A stretch of 64,000 nt of DNA from Allacma fusca (Eukaryota > Arthropoda > Collembola > Symphypleona > Sminthuridae): positions 7,812,001 through 7,876,000 of the forward strand of contig OX359249.1 in the NCBI GenBank assembly GCA_947179485.1, given 5' to 3'. The notes beneath the pieces are model-generated. The model had not been told where the DNA came from. It made no database searches and saw only the letters and a program-made list of their open reading frames with translations. How positions within the stretch are numbered: the stretch's first letter is position 1; each line of letters begins with the position of its first letter. This document shows, piece after piece, positions 1 through 14,971 of this stretch. The position numbers and the translations under genes are program-made.

Positions 1-3000
1 TTTTCAAACGTGAGAGTGCGACTGGCATTTAACTTGTGTTCCTCCATGCAAAAGACTACAGCCTATGGATTTCTACAGGACGTACATACGTATATGCACA
101 AGAGCACAGATTCGATTCCTGGTTCAATCCTTCGGCTGCAATCGGCTGACGTGGAATTGCTATGCTCGCACGCCTGTACTTATATAGTTACATATATCTA
201 ACAGAATGCAGTCATATTTAGTAGGGAACGTACCTATACTATTACCCTCTTGGCTCTTTTGTGTATAGTCAAAGATTTCTCAAAGCTTACAACAGGTCTG
301 GCTCATCAAGTGTATTTAAAATGCAACTTCATCTATTTAAATCATGAGCCTTTGAATACTTTAAATAGTTTTTGATTAAAGACTTTTTTTTCTCTTCTGT
401 GCTGTAATTAAGTGATGTATGGTACAGAAGAGATGTGTATGTATATGTGGGTATAAAGCCAAGATTAGTTTCTCTGTAACGGAGAGGTCGGATACTTTTG
501 TCACTCTGATCAGGGGGGATTCAGTCATTCATTTATGCAAGGGATCGTTCAAATATTATTGTGTGGGTAAACCATCGGGGATTTGGAGGTTCAAAAAAGG
601 TTTTGAACAAAACCGTACCGGCTCTGCGTATTGTATATGTAAGGGGTATAGGGAGAGATTTTTTTATAGAAAAAATCATGTACATAGAAGATTGTGGGAG
701 CATTGGAAATTGGGACTTTTGAAGGTTTTGAAAAACTTGGGATTCCTTTTGATTGAAGGGGTAAAGTGGATGGGCGGGTGAGGAAGGAAAATGGACTAGA
801 TGGATTTTTGATTCAAAGGAAAATTATTTACTGGGATTTTTTCTAAATGCAAAATTGTATGATTGTAATGGGGTACACTTAAAATGGAGTAGATTGGAAA
901 TGAAACTTGAAAGTAAATGGGGTGGTTAGGTGGCAAGTGGCTATTGAGAATTTATGTTGAAAGCAAATTGGACTATTTGAATAGCGTTTGCATTATATTG
1001 TCATAGCGTGCAATTACAAATGGTTTGTTTTGCTCTTATTGTTAATGTTAGTCTTAATGCGATCTTACATGGAGTCCAATTTGGTTTAATATTATGGAGA
1101 CTTCCACTTATTTCATTTTTAACTAGCAACTTTAGGAATACATCATGTGAACATTTCACTTTAATGTGAAAATGCATGTAGAACATTTTCCCCCCTTCCG
1201 GGACGACATGTGGTTTGTATTGTGATTAAAATGTTATATAAATTAGAATTGAAAAATCTGGGATACAATTTTTGAGCGCAATATGCATTTACCCGAATGT
1301 AGAGATGATGATTTCTTTAATTCGTTGATATTTCTACAATTTTTGCTGTACACACAATTTTGAGAACAATTGCGGGAATAGTTAAATAAAAAAGTTGTAG
1401 GCAAAGAGCAAGCATGAACAAAAGATTCGGATTTTAAGTTATTTATTTTTATATCTTCTTTATTTAACACTTACATATGTAGCGGGAGTGGGGCTAATGA
1501 AGTGACTAGACAGTTGGCCCGGTCATTTGGCTTCGAGGGTATGTATATGTGGTTGTAATAATAAAATTCTTATATACATATATATATATATATATTAGTT
1601 TTTTGTAATTATGCACAAAAATCTCATGACAGGTACACTGCACAGCTGAAATTGACTCAAAATACACTATCGGAAAATTCTTTATTACCAAGAAAGAAGT
1701 TTCTGGTTGAACCCAAAAAATATAAATTGAAACCTTAAGGACTTTTGACATTAGATCATGAGAAACAGCTAAGGAATTCTGAGAGTCTTGTGGTTTTTTT
1801 AATACAAAAACAAATCAGCGGCAACCTATAGTTTTAAAATTTATTTTATGACGCTATAAATATCAATTTAGGGCTGCATATACAGTCAGTCCCAGCGAAA
1901 AGCATACTGTGAACACATGTACATAAATATCAAATCCTTCTCCATGACACAAGCGCTCTCCATGATGAATGTATGTAAATTAGCAAGTAAGGAGCTAATT
2001 ATTTAGTCATTATACTTTTGAAACTACATTTATAGGGTCCCTCCAAGTAAATTAAAAAACAATAGACCGGTGATGTTTGTGAATTGAAACTACCCCTCTG
2101 GATCTCACGTTACAATCCATTTACAAGCCTCTTGACATTATTTACATTTAAAATATTAAACGGAATTCGAGCTACTGCGATTTTGATTGGTACAATTCTA
2201 GATTAGCAGTTCCTAGGATTTTAAGGAATTTCAAACAAACTTTGATTTGCCTTCCATCATTATAGGAATTGTAGTAATTACGTAATCCATGTATACAATC
2301 TATACGAGTAAGAAGATACAAGCAGTCTATAAAAATTATTTGACTTCGAAAAGTTATTGTAAAATAATGTTGTCATTGTGACAGAATAGTGCGTCATGAA
2401 TGCGCCGATGTAGTGACAGCTGTACAAGTGTAAATAAAAAAGACTTCTCTCTTAAGTACCGTAATTTATTACAATACTCCTGAACGTCAGAGTGACTCGA
2501 AATGGAAGTCGGCATTAATATATAGCTTTTTAGATTGTAACTGTCGTTGTTTGTTTGATACTCCAGCTAAAATAAATCCATGCTAGGGAAATGCCACTAT
2601 CTACTACCTATAGATAATAAATAAGCAGATCCCAGAATTAGACCCAGCGGACGATCCGAGTTTTAGCTATACATAAAACACGTTATGTAATATTGTAACG
2701 ACCCCCAGACCTATATACATTTTTCATCGAGCCACCTTAATTACTACCTCCCTGTAATGACACCCTCATTTCAATAAGGTTAGGTCAAGGTGAGGACGAG
2801 CCTAATTGCTCAAAATATTAAGAATTTAAATACGTCCGCTCAGCTACAATAACATGGATTTAAAGTCGGATAGGTAATACGGGGTGAGCAATTATAACAT
2901 TTAGGGAAAATATCTGTACCTTGAGGTGAAATTTCTTACATTTGTTGTAAGTATCCCTGAGACTTTGCAATGGGAGATATACTTCTTGTGATTCCCCCCT

Positions 3001-3908
3001 AGGTATTTGGTTACTGTATGTATGCACACTGAATGAGTAGAGTGTATAATAAAGTCCTTAGCAAATGTTGTCGCTACACAACATGTACTATATACATACA
3101 ACATGGCTGATTGTGAAAATGCGAAAACATTATTTAAATACGTTTTACGGCATTCACGGGCAGATTATATCATGGAGTGTGAAAAGTTTTAGTTGTTCTT
3201 TCATTCTTGTAATATTCATTTTTAATACTGATTGCTTAATAAGTAATTACTTAAGTAAGTGCAACAAATGCAAAACAAGACTGGTTGGAGAAGCTATCCT
3301 TCCGTGTGTCACAAGTTCAGTGATTAGTATAACACTCAAATATGTTACGTAAGTAGGGTTGATTGTGAATGAATGACGCTTCTAAAAATATGTTTTAAAA
3401 ATAAGAAACAAGTAAAGGACAGAAGACAGATTAATGCATTAAAAGTATTTCATATAAAATTGCATTTAGCTTCATTTATTATTTGCAATATTACTAGAAT
3501 CAACCAGTATTCACACTCCAAAAATATGTATGCAATAATTTTTTAAGCATTATAATTTTTGCCAATTAATCTCATTTTCCCCCACAAAACTGGAACATGT
3601 CCGAAATGTGAACTTATAAATAGAGGTACATACATATAAGTATTCAATGAATCCCGCTTTACGTTACTAATAATCAGAGATGCAGTGTTTCGAAATATAA
3701 TATTTGAAAATGCATATTTTAACATTTTGAAACCCCAAAGAATTTGGTAGTATATTTTGATCTCCTCAACCAATGACAATTTTCATATACTGTGTGCTGT
3801 AAGTAAATATATATAATTGTGAAATGTATTTTCCTCGATCTATCTCCATGTTGACTATTTGCGGAATGTGGTTTATTTTGCATTTTGTCAACGCAGGATT
3901 TTGCATAG
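1..3908. other. no gene seen
   Basis: AT-rich sequence. The longest frame (419-781 plus, 120 codons) is not recognised and its composition is not protein-like. A short TA run lies at 1574-1595. Confidence 0.6.
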
Positions 3909-4073
3909 CTATGACGATATTCCTTCGTTAGAGAATTTTTTAAATAGGGGCAAAAATATTTAAACCCCTTGATATTTATCCCAATGCTAGTTTTTCTGCT
4001 TATAAGGGCTTGTAATTATAAGTCAAATTTTGTTTCACTTTAGGGCTGCTCTTGTAAAGAGACTGCGTTGTGT
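3909..4073 (+). mobile_element. diverged copy of the same MITE family
   Basis: The interior gcaaaaatatttaaacccc and the right end ctcttgtaaagagactgcg match the family consensus. The left terminus is eroded (ttcgttagag). Confidence 0.45.
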
Positions 4074-4312
4074 TACTGCTAAGTGCAGTATTAATTGGAT
4101 TGAATCGAAGGTATTTATTCATTACATAGCGACTGTACATAAATTACAGCTCTCGTCTCAGACTGCAGTAAGCGATTGAGAAGGTGAAACTTCCAAATCC
4201 GGTTATCAATACTGTTTCTATTTTGCTATTGAGTCATTCATTGGAAACACCCCTATATTATCTGTTCAAATGTCTGTATTTTACCCATGAATAAACCATC
4301 AGCTACATAATA

Positions 4313-4494
4313 CGGTACACTCTCTTCATAGAGCACCCCTACAATGATAAAAATTTGACTGGTATGATGACATGCTCCTACGAAGAGAAAAATTAGTATT
4401 CCGGTCAGCGATATATGTTCAAAATAAATGTATTTTTACCCCTGCAGAGAACATGGTCTTGTTTATGGGGATCTGTTATAGCAAGAGTACACTG
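4313..4494 (-). mobile_element. short TA-type inverted-repeat transposon copy (MITE)
   Basis: Left end CGGTACACTCTCTTCATAGAG and right end TATAGCAAGAGTACACTG are imperfect inverted repeats; TA precedes the left end. The interior (…tatttttacccctgcagagaacatgg…) matches the family in reverse. Family features: pogo/Tigger-like CAGTGCACTCTCGYTATAA ends, TA duplication and no coding capacity. Confidence 0.6.
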
Positions 4495-7400
4495 TGCTCG
4501 TTAGACTGCTCTTACAGCAGGTTTCCTTCCGTTACCTCACCACGCTCAATCATATATGAGTGTTGCGGAAGAAAAATTGACTCACAAATCACAATCAGCA
4601 TGTAACTAAATGGATTCAGTCACGGGAAGAAAAATTATTACGTAACTACGGCCTGCTTTTAAAATTATTACAATTTAAAGCAACGATTGCGTGTGCTGCG
4701 TATTTTAGCCCGCTAATAATAATTATTGTACTTTAGTATATCAGCATGTTGTCTTGACACCTTCATATTTTTAATTACTAATTAATGCCCACTTTTTGGA
4801 TGAAATACCCGTCACTGGGATATTGCTCAAAAGGTTACATTGAGTCTCAAACCGGAGTTTCATAAAGTTCTCAGTTACATTTTAAGAATGACTAAATTTA
4901 TTTTTAGATTCAGGGTAACGTTTTCCCTTTCAGGAAGAGATGCATGAATAATGATTTATGAGCGAAGCAATATTTTAGTATTTATATTTCAGTACTGGAA
5001 CGGTCTCGGTCTCACAGTCAGATGTTAAAGTTGTAGACAGAACTTGTCACCACAAACACTTGTTTGCTACAGCAACTAGGGAAATGCGACCACCAACATT
5101 AGAGGTAGTTTTGAGGCAAGTATGTTTGGAGGTCTAATGTTTTGAAACTTCGAAGAATTTAGTTTTCAAAAAGAATATATGATCAAATATCGTTCATCTC
5201 AGCAGAGTTCTAAGACATGAGATGATCGTTTAAAATTGCAAATTGCCAGAGAGTCCATGTAAAGTAAAGAATGGTTACAATTTACAATGAATAACTAATT
5301 TGTGTGCTCACCACCTACCTTCAAAGTCACACGTTCATCCTGCGGTATAGTTATGTCATCTTGTGTTGCACTATTTCATTGAAATTATTGCGTCCATGTA
5401 AATCAGGTGTAGTCGATCCAGAGGGCGCTTGACAACTAAATAAGCAGCGCCTAGGTCTTTAGTGATAGAGGCGTTCAGGACAATCTAATTGGCTTGCGCA
5501 GAGTCGCTCACAGTGAAATGTACAGATTCAGATTTAACCACTAGACATTATGTTTACTTGAAAGTAATATTTTCCTAAACGTTTTAGTTCAGTGCAGGCA
5601 CAAGTTAGAATTTTTCTTGAAATATCCATTTCACACGAAGCGCTATAAAATTACACACTTAAGGTGTATATCACGTTACTTTCTTCCCAAGTGAATAACG
5701 TTGTCAAAATTCAATAAGGTGCCATGGACATTTGTCCTGCGTTCCCAGGAACCTGTGCTTTTTTAACGGGATCTCCTGTGAAAATGGTACTTTTTAGAAT
5801 TTAGCCAACGCTAAGTACCTGACAATGTTTGCTATCGTTATGATTTTTATCCTTGTAAGAGCGTGAGAGCCAATTTTAGATATGCTCTTAAATGCATTAT
5901 TTGAAAACAATCCAACCGGATGTAAATTCTCCCCGCCCCTAACTCATGCATTGGTCAATGAATCTATAAATAATTACATATTTTCAATATCCCGTATTCA
6001 CATGGGTGAAGTATTAGCAATTTCCCCCCAATTAAATCCCTTCGACGAGCCCCCAATCTAAAACAACAGTTAGCACATCATTTCATCGAAGGCCGAAATG
6101 GAATAAACCGTGGGGCAATTGATCTGTAATGAGCCATCAGTATTACTAGAATTTTCACTTTACGACGAGAATTAAACTGCGAATCCAAAAGTCTAATTAA
6201 GCAATCAAATGTATGAAGTGTCCTGACGTTATCAGTAGTTATCTATACTGGTCACACAGAGGACAAGTGGGTGATCAGTTTCGAGAATATTGATGTTTTA
6301 AATCAGCTCAAAACGGCCTCACCACAGTTTCAAAAGTAATAGTTCAACGTACCTCGACATGAGGCCGAGGTTATGGAAATTACTGGAGTACGCATCAAAA
6401 CTAAAAATCGCTTTAGTCACTTTGCTGTCCAATGTCAGTCCGGAAATAAATTAAAATGCGAAAACGATTGGAAGGAATTAACCTCAGGAAGAATTTTTCG
6501 ACGTGAAAGGCGTTCCCAATGTTATCTTATTTTTTATGGCTTCAGTATTTTTTCTAACAAGCTAAAATATGTAGATAAATGATAATCTGTGGAAAAGTAA
6601 AATTGATATTTTACACAAATATTTACAAATCGGTCATTTTAAGTGCCGCGTTCTCCGAGTACGGGTAAAATTGACGAAGACTAGAGATCAACATTTATTC
6701 AAAAAACTTACGCATAGATGGTGCAGCTGTCGCGGTTGATATTTTTGTGGTCAAGATTCTTTGGAAGTATACGAATGGGAAACCTCATTTGAATGCAACA
6801 AGGGATTGGGTATACAAACTAATGAAGAAAATCAAGTACTTGTTTGCATAATTATTTGTCTACTCAAGAAGTGCATCACTCCACTTTCCCTCCCCAACCA
6901 GTATTAATTACAGTGGATAGTTTATTGGGTAGTGAAAGGGAAGGATATCAAATTACTATTATGATATTGGGTCTCTCACAAATCAGTAAAATGTCATTAC
7001 GTACTTCCATACCTAAGGGATAAGATTCAGTCGACAGTTTGAAAACCAGAAATAAAAAACTGAGACCTAGTCGTTTTTTTTAAGATTATAAAATGCTTTC
7101 CTCTCAATCTCATGTCTCTCCGTATGACCAAGAATGTAGTTCATAGGGTCAAATAAAAATGTATACAGGAGGATTTTGCATTTAAAAACATTTTTATCAT
7201 CAGAATTATGGATTAAAGTGAAAGGGAATTATATTTTTCTCCCCAAAAATTCAACAATGTTCTAAAATGCTGAAAGTTTTCTTGCCATCTTTTTCCTTTT
7301 GCAGGGGAAGAATGAGACAAAAATTGTCAATGCAATTTTACAAACTTTCTAAATATCCTTGTATTTTTTATCACGTTGATTTTTAGGATCAAGTTAAAAC

Positions 7401-8700
7401 TCTGTTAAATATTACCAATAATTTATTCTCAAAACCCTGTAACTTTTTAATATTGAACAAATTTCGGCCGGGCTTGCTGAGTCTTTTGAACCTTTAAAAA
7501 TTCCTTACCATCAAAGTGTAAGTTCTGTGATTTCGTTTGATTTCAGCAAACATACCGTAAAAAAAGTACTACGATGTGAGCTTCAGAGGAAACTTTGCTC
7601 TATAAATGCACTTGCAATAATTAGGACCGAAAGTTTGTTGCAGTTTTGCTGCTCACTTCCCGCCCCCCTTAAATTTATGGCTACGTATCCCCAAAAACCT
7701 ATATAGTTTGTAGGGCATAAAAATATACAAACACAAAATAACTTCAGCCAAAGAGGAAGCTCCCTCGAAAATAAACCAACATCAATATCGTAATGTACAT
7801 TGTAGATATATTCTTTTAATTGTAAGGCCAAGAGCATTTACATCCCTACGTATCTTCGGACACCACATGCTCCTTCGCGTGCGTGGGTAACTTTTTCAGG
7901 CATTCTCAAACCTTTAACTCAAACTTATTTCATGTGTTCTGAGCTTCTATCTTATCAAAATCGTAAAAAAATCCAAAACCTGATTAGGATGATTCCATCC
8001 ATGAGTGGATTTGTATTTACTTTTTTCTAATATTTTTAAAACTTTACCGTGGGCATAGTTTGGAAACCAGGCTAGATTTTTGAGTGGGTTGGAGGATTTT
8101 GTTTTTCAACATTCAGGGCAGGATCGTACAGTTTAGTTTAGTGTGCCAGGTGAAAATGTGCCACATGCCACATTATTTCAGATTCCTTTCGTTTGGCCCG
8201 TGCCGTGGAGCGAATTGTAATTTGGATATTTACAGCCTCACACTACTATTACAGAATTGCATGTATGTATATTGTATCCATTACTTCAACTCATGATCAA
8301 CCCAAATGACCCTGTCCAGAAATACTCCGTCAATAATTAAAATCGTCACGGTTTACCCGGATTTAAAGCAAACATGATGGTTCGAATACAAGCATTCAGT
8401 AAATTACTGGTCATCAACTTATAAAACTGATTCGCTGGCTTAATTCCTTCGTTTACTCCTTCACATTTTTAGATTAAATGTCAAAAATTAAAAGACATTG
8501 AAATGGGCAAAATAGATATCAGCTTAAATATTCATATATATGTAACTGAGCTAGGAATTTTACCAGATGTCCGTCATCCCTACCCATTGTAAGTCCTGTA
8601 TGACTTCTCCCTTGTAAACTAGCAAACCTATAAAATGATACAAAGGAATTGCGTCCAGGAGAAGAGGAAAACATGTATGAGACTCTGTTTACAAATCCAA
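4495..8700. other. no gene seen
   Basis: AT-rich, only short frames; no repeat family member beyond weak resemblance near 5840-5900. Confidence 0.55.
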
Positions 8701-8759
8701 GCATGTGTGTGTAGCACGAGCCAATATAATTTTAACTTTGGTATTGTAATTCATATTTC

Positions 8760-9560
8760 ATTGTAACCTCGAAGGTTCTTTCCGCCTCTGGTGACAACCA
8801 TCATGTTGTGGATGCGGAGCTCGTGCTCACTCACAGTGGGATGCATCTGCTAAAATAAGTTTAACTGTAGCCCGTACCTTGTGAGGCCCATTAATACCTG
8901 CTTGCTGGACAACAAAGCCCGTCCGAACTCTTATTGTTGTAGAGTTACACTTTTGTAGCCTACAACTATATACCCACTTGAAACACACAGATGCATTACT
9001 ACTTGAGGGGTTCCGGGCTGCACATTGCCAGGGTGGGAAGACAAGAACAACAAGGGTTGCATTTGTTGAACTAATGAACATCTGGAAGCTGTATAGTTGT
9101 GGTTCCCAACTGCATGTCTTCCCATTTGATAGACATTGTATCAGTGAATGAGAGAGTCTCTGGAATCATTAGGATTTTCTGAAGAACATAAAGAAGTTTA
9201 TTAGATTTTATGTTCTTGGGTGTGCACTTGGTCTGGCCGGAAGTAAAAACCTAAATGGTTCCACTCAGTGCTCTGTGTCTATGGGAGTCAAGGTATATGG
9301 AGTACATACTACATATAGGGAGACAAAGCATTTTACAACTCCAGAAGGATGGGAATATTAATATTCTGTGTATAGACTAGATCAAAAAACTTACACCATT
9401 CACTTTGGAATAATAATTATGCTCATGCAGTGCTCTGCACTGCACACTGCACTGCCTATACGTCAAGTCGTAAATGCACAGGGCTATACAGGTATTGTTG
9501 GGAAGACGAGAGCTGAATGGACTCCAGCAGGATTGGGTTCATAAAAAAGTTAAAACAATA
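8760..9560. other. GC-richer patch of unknown nature
   Basis: Visibly richer in G and C than its flanks. On the minus strand two overlapping frames (8827-9081 and 8931-9125) and a further open stretch down to about 8760 could be a decayed exon, but no family is recognised. A CACTG/GCAGTG-rich palindromic segment lies at 9426-9456. Confidence 0.3.
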
Positions 9561-10436
9561 AATTTTTACCAACCTAACATGTTAGTCAATATTTAATACA
9601 ATAAGTGTTCATTGTCAGGTATGCTAATTGAATAAAGTAGAAGCAATTTATACATGTCCTGTCCTCCTTGCATTGGTCTCCCAACAGAACACACACTGCA
9701 CCCTTGATACTATTATTTCAAGATTTTCATTCCCACTTGAAAAAAGATCACGTAACTAGGAGACCATTACCACATATTGTACTCACAGATTTGGAATGTG
9801 TCACAGCTTTTTTTTATACTCCACTCAATTGAATTTATTGGATCCAGTTTAAAAATTGTATTTCACTAATTAACTTTCCTTCGAAAAAGGTAATAATATT
9901 TACCTTCCCGTGGTGTTAACGAGTCCACGTTTACTGCATATTTTATTAAATCAACATAATTAATATTTCAAGATCGTCTCAGCCTTTTATTTATGTACTT
10001 GACTACAGCATTATTGAAAGCAATTTTGTGGGATGGTTTCTTAGGGGAAATCAATGGGTATTACATACGGTCATGAATTACGAATAATACTACTCCCGCA
10101 CAGTCTCCCAACAACTTTGGGTCAAGTAAAGTCTCCCATTGCTTCTGTTAGATGTTTCTTTTATGAACCATGAACTATTCAATGTCTGTATCGATGTCCG
10201 TCTCTCTGATCTACCCTGACCCAATGGAATGAACCTCCAAACCTTCCAACATTCCTATATGTATTCGCATCTAGTGTGTATATGATCACTACTTCAATCG
10301 AACCAGTATCAAGTAAGCGAGCAGATGCATTAAATATCGTGCCCTTCTTTCACCATCATTGCATAAATAATACTGGAGGATTTTCTGATCTCCTTTACTC
10401 AGGCTTTATAAATTGAAGCCCTGGTTTAATAACTGA

Positions 10437-10460
10437 ACACACAAACACACACACACACAC
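10437..10460. repeat. (CA)n microsatellite
   Basis: Short CA run with one AA interruption. Confidence 0.9.
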
Positions 10461-13398
10461 AAAATAATTGCAAATAATACGGAGAATAGAGAAACGTAAC
10501 TCCCTCCTGCCTGAGCCCTGTGTACAAGCTTAGACATAAATTATGAAACATAATTATTTGTTGATAGAAACTCCAGTGGTAACTCTGCTCTCCGGTTGGA
10601 TTTTGGAAATGCTTATATTTGATAAAGGATTATAGGATTTGAACTTGTTGTCTGAAACTCAGTGAATATGAATTATGATTTATCCTTCACTTCATTTGCT
10701 GTAAGATTCTGAACCATCCTAAAATTATCTTACATGACGATCCTTCCCTTACCCAATAACAAGTTTCCCAATCATTCTACCATGTCCTCACTGAAAGGCA
10801 ACACACGACTCCTGCCGTCAGCTCATTTCCGCTAATCATGACTTTATTGTAGCTCTTTCATTTATCATTTCCCAACCCATCCGACGGTGCTCAGAGTAAA
10901 AGAAAACAAATTCCAGGCGAAGGGACAAACTATTTGGCTGTATGAGTGTTGGAGGAACTGCGAATGCCAGGATGTTACATCTGAGTGTTCACGAGCATTC
11001 CGAGATTGTGAACTAATCTCATAATGACACTTTTTCATCAACAGCAAATACACGTCACTGCATTTTGGTATGTATGTGTGTACAACCAAAAGTGGTACAT
11101 GTGTAAATACTTTTAGTTGAGGATGTATCAAAACCGAAACACCTCTGGTATTCCCCTACTTCTGAATTGACAGAAGTATGTACATACCTATATTTGTAGC
11201 GTTCGGAGAGAAATAGTGACTCCTCAGCCTGATATGGGAACATGTGTTCTGGAGCTAGACATACAGGTATAGATCTCTGTACCTTTTTATAATGGAAGCA
11301 CATATGTTATTCTACCATTCGCCGGATGATGAACGCCGTTGGTTTTTTTTCTACTTTCCCTCTCACCCATTTCCGTCATTGAAGCGACTACTATAGCGAC
11401 CCTTTAAATGTTCCTACATTATGCAGTTCCAGGGTTAGGGTTCATCAGGAAAGCCGTTTCCCTCACCCGTCCAAAAGCAATGGGTATAGGTGGAAAGGTA
11501 CTAAACTTTACCCTTGCTCCTGTTGCAGTTTCGGTTCTACTGAGATCCATTGCAGTCACCACAGAAATTACAGACACTCTGTCTGTTGTCCATTAGGCTC
11601 TTAATGCCAAAGTTAGGGAGTTGTACAAGAGTAAGTAAAGACTCTCCACAAAATATGGTCACGTCATTAGAACAATCTTCTTCCACCAAAGTACACGCTA
11701 GGTCCACTCAGACTCCAAAACTACAATTCCCCCCGAAAAGTGCCCACAGCGGTTAGTTTACTTATGTTACATATGCGAATTGCAAAGTATCACCCACAAA
11801 CAAACACACAGCAGAAACATACATTTCCCTTCCTAAGTCTTAGCCCAAATTAATTGTCTCACCCTCACCTCAAGAAATAATTAGCCTCTCTAACCTAAGT
11901 GAATTTTAAAAGCAAGATATAATACTCTCCTTGAATTCAATTCCCTCTTTAATTACCACATTCCAGAAAGATCTCAACCCAGTGACAACACCGACCCCTG
12001 CATACAGATTACTTTACATCCATCTCGGAAGAAATTACATTTTATTACAAGGAGTTTCCTACAAACAGATCCCTTTAAATGTTTTATTTGTACCTTTAAA
12101 CTGACACTCAGTTCGTTACGTAATAGTTACAAGACTCAGCTGGTTGTGTCCGTTCTCCGTTCAGTTGAATTATTGTTGTTCCTGCATGTAGCCACGGAAC
12201 ACCCTCATATTGCCCAAATGAACATATGTCAAATACAGTCCAGAGTTCTATTACAGAGGGAATTCGTCCAGGTGCCGGAGGTTTTATAATTCCAACGAGC
12301 AAAGGACAAGGACAGTGTAGATTCTCCTCAGTGCTTCGATATCCTCCTCATCCTTTACATACTAAATGTACAAAGCTTTTTGAAGCCTTCGTATTTAAAC
12401 CGGAGTCCTACTACACAAATTCCCACTATAAGGTATACCTAAAACTTATACAGCTGAATTGAGCTGCTGAATGCTGAAGCTAAAAGTGAGTATAAACGGC
12501 TCTTCACCAAAAACTTCTGCTGGTCGATTGTTGCTGGCAGTCGAAGGGGGGAAACGATCATACAGTAGTGGATATATATTGAATGCCGTTAAAAAGAACG
12601 AGAGTACGTGAGGAAACTCAGACCTCACTATATAGGATTCCGACATAACTAAAACCCGCTCATCAGCCTATTCGCAAGCATCATTCATTTTTAAATCAAC
12701 AACGTGCCAGTAGTAGTGAGAGTTCCATTATGACATGTACATGTATCCTCTGTCAATAGGAGATTCCCACATGCCTATTCCCTATATACGAGTAACTACC
12801 AATCTCATTGGGAATTAGTGAGACGGTGACGGTTGAGGCTTCCGCATCATATCTTTGACGGAGACTGTTATATGGACCACAAAAATGTACACATTGTAGT
12901 TTCCAAATGTGAGGATTTTGTCGTTGTGTCTCTGTGCCCCGTCGGAACATTATTTACTCAGACGGAAATTTACAAAAAAAAAAAAACCTCTCCAGGCCCG
13001 CTTCCAAAAGTCAAATCGTGACAATATGCTATAGTTGTGTTTTTACTGACGGTATTTGTATCTCTCACGTCGGCCGAGGTGATTGCCTAATACAGAAGTA
13101 TTTACACAGGTATAGAGGGGTTCATCATGTTAAATTTATTACGAAAAGCTCACCGGCGTCTTCTTTCGTTGCAAGTTATCAAATCGTGGGTGGATTAATT
13201 ATTCAAGTTTTTCCTTTCATTTGACATAGAAGGAAGTCTGTTTTTTTTGTGTATGTGTGCAGCCTGCTCCCCTTCAATTAATTTCCTTACGTTACAAACC
13301 TGGATATCACATAAGGTAAGCTACGGCTTTTTTAACTCTCTTTTTGGTATTATTGTAGGGAATTTTTCCCATCGTAGGGTATACACAGGGAAAAAATG

Positions 13399-13418
13399 AC
13401 TTTCCTCGTCAGGAAAGT
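13399..13418. repeat. perfect 8-bp stem, 4-nt loop
   Basis: actttcct-cgtc-aggaaagt, with a bulged outer pairing of gggaa and ttccc. Function unknown. Confidence 0.6.
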
Positions 13419-14806
13419 TCCCTCTTCTGTGTCTGTAATCAGATTGAGATAACGGTTTTAGTTACAAAAGAGCTATTGCAGTTGAGGTGTACGGTTGTTG
13501 TGACTAGTGTTTGTCTGCGTTTACACGGATGAGGACTGAGGGAACTGGCTGGGTTTATCTCATGGAAGATGGGCTCAAGAACTGTAATTATTATTATATT
13601 CTACGTAAAGTTGATGGTTCCCAAACCAGGAAGACTTTTGCTTCTTCCATACATATGTACGGACTTATTACATGTCACTGCTGGCAGGAGTAGTTGTAAT
13701 TAGTTTTCCCCTGGAAACCTTTCGACTCTTGCTTGGTAGTATACGTCCTACCCATTTTGTCAAGTAATGGATTTTGTTATTCAAATAACAAGAGCAGCTG
13801 TGAAAGTATGCGTCAAGTTCCCAGATTCATTTCTTCCTACGAGAATAGCTATTGGTTTGGTATTTGGGGAGACTGATTCTCCTGGAGGTATGTTCTACAG
13901 ATATATACATAGGGAACTCTGTAGAATATATTAGTACAGAACAGAAGTGCCTTGTAAACAACTATGCAATTTGAGTTTAACCCCCAGGACAAAAAACAAA
14001 TAATAAAAAAAGAAAATTTCACTAAATTTAAAACCTTATAGGTAAAGGCTGTTCAAGGGGTGTTCATACCCAAGTATCTACTTACATACTTATGTATGTT
14101 CTGCTGCTGTGTGTAGGGTCCAAAATACTTTCAGTCTCATTTGGATAATCAGAGTCTTGTACATGTGATTTGCCAGTGTGATGGTAGTTTCAAGTTTCAC
14201 TAAACTTCACCAGAACACAGGGATTATACATATATACACGGCTCGTATTTTTTTTACAGGAACAAACATATTCATTAATTTTAGGGACTGTCATGCGAAT
14301 TCCAGAGTTTCGGGTCTGACGATAATCGCATCAGCGGAAACAAATACACATGTATGTGGAGGGAGAGGATATATAGCCGTCGCCCTGCTTTAATTAACTT
14401 GTGGGTGTATAAAGGAAAGGTACTTCCTTGCATAATTAATAGTGGAGCGTAGAGTTGTAGAGCGTATGTATGTATGCATGGGGGGTGCCAAAGGGAATGA
14501 TGGAAGCCATCCTTCCGCTCAATCCGTTCTATTAGAAGCCGCCAAAATTGCCAGGTAATTTTCATTTACACGAAAGATTTGCAATGCATATTAGCACCTG
14601 GTTTGTAGCAGCATGTGCAGCGTTGCCGTGGTTCATCCAGCAGTCATCCTTCAAACCTCAACTAACTGCTCCTACACTCAAAAAATATTCACTTAGTTTG
14701 TTGTCTCTCCCGTCATCAGCGTATTTATTCGAGTACTCAAACACGTGTGGTATAATTATGTATATACATGTTTTGTCATATTGTCATATCCTCTCGGAGC
14801 TATGAT

Positions 14807-14971
14807 CAGTCTACTCTCGTTGTAAGAGACCCCCTTGGAAGAGCATATTGGGCAAAACCATTGGGACACACGTTCCGGTTACGAAAATCCTAATATATTC
14901 TTATAAATGGGACGACATTACAAAGTCAAATCTGGACCTTGCAAGGGTGCTCGTGTGAAGAGAGTGCACTG
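14807..14971 (+). mobile_element. MITE copy with both ends
   Basis: Left end CAGTCTACTCTCGTTGTAAGA and right end GTGAAGAGAGTGCACTG are imperfect inverted repeats. The interior has gggacacacgttccggttac, the family's GGACACATTCCCCTTTACC-like segment. Confidence 0.75.

Larger units (their letters stand above)
9561..14806. other. no gene seen
   Basis: Contains the CA run at 10437 and a stem-loop at 13399. Frames at 11408-11756 and 12108-12462 are short and unrecognised. Confidence 0.5.

Noticed and set aside
419-781. 120-codon plus-strand frame
   Set aside because: No recognisable motif and a composition typical of chance frames in this DNA; nothing around it suggests an exon.
5832-5900. Possible MITE remnant (atccttgtaagagcgtgagag)
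   Set aside because: Only about 20 bases resemble the family; no termini or TA flanks were found.
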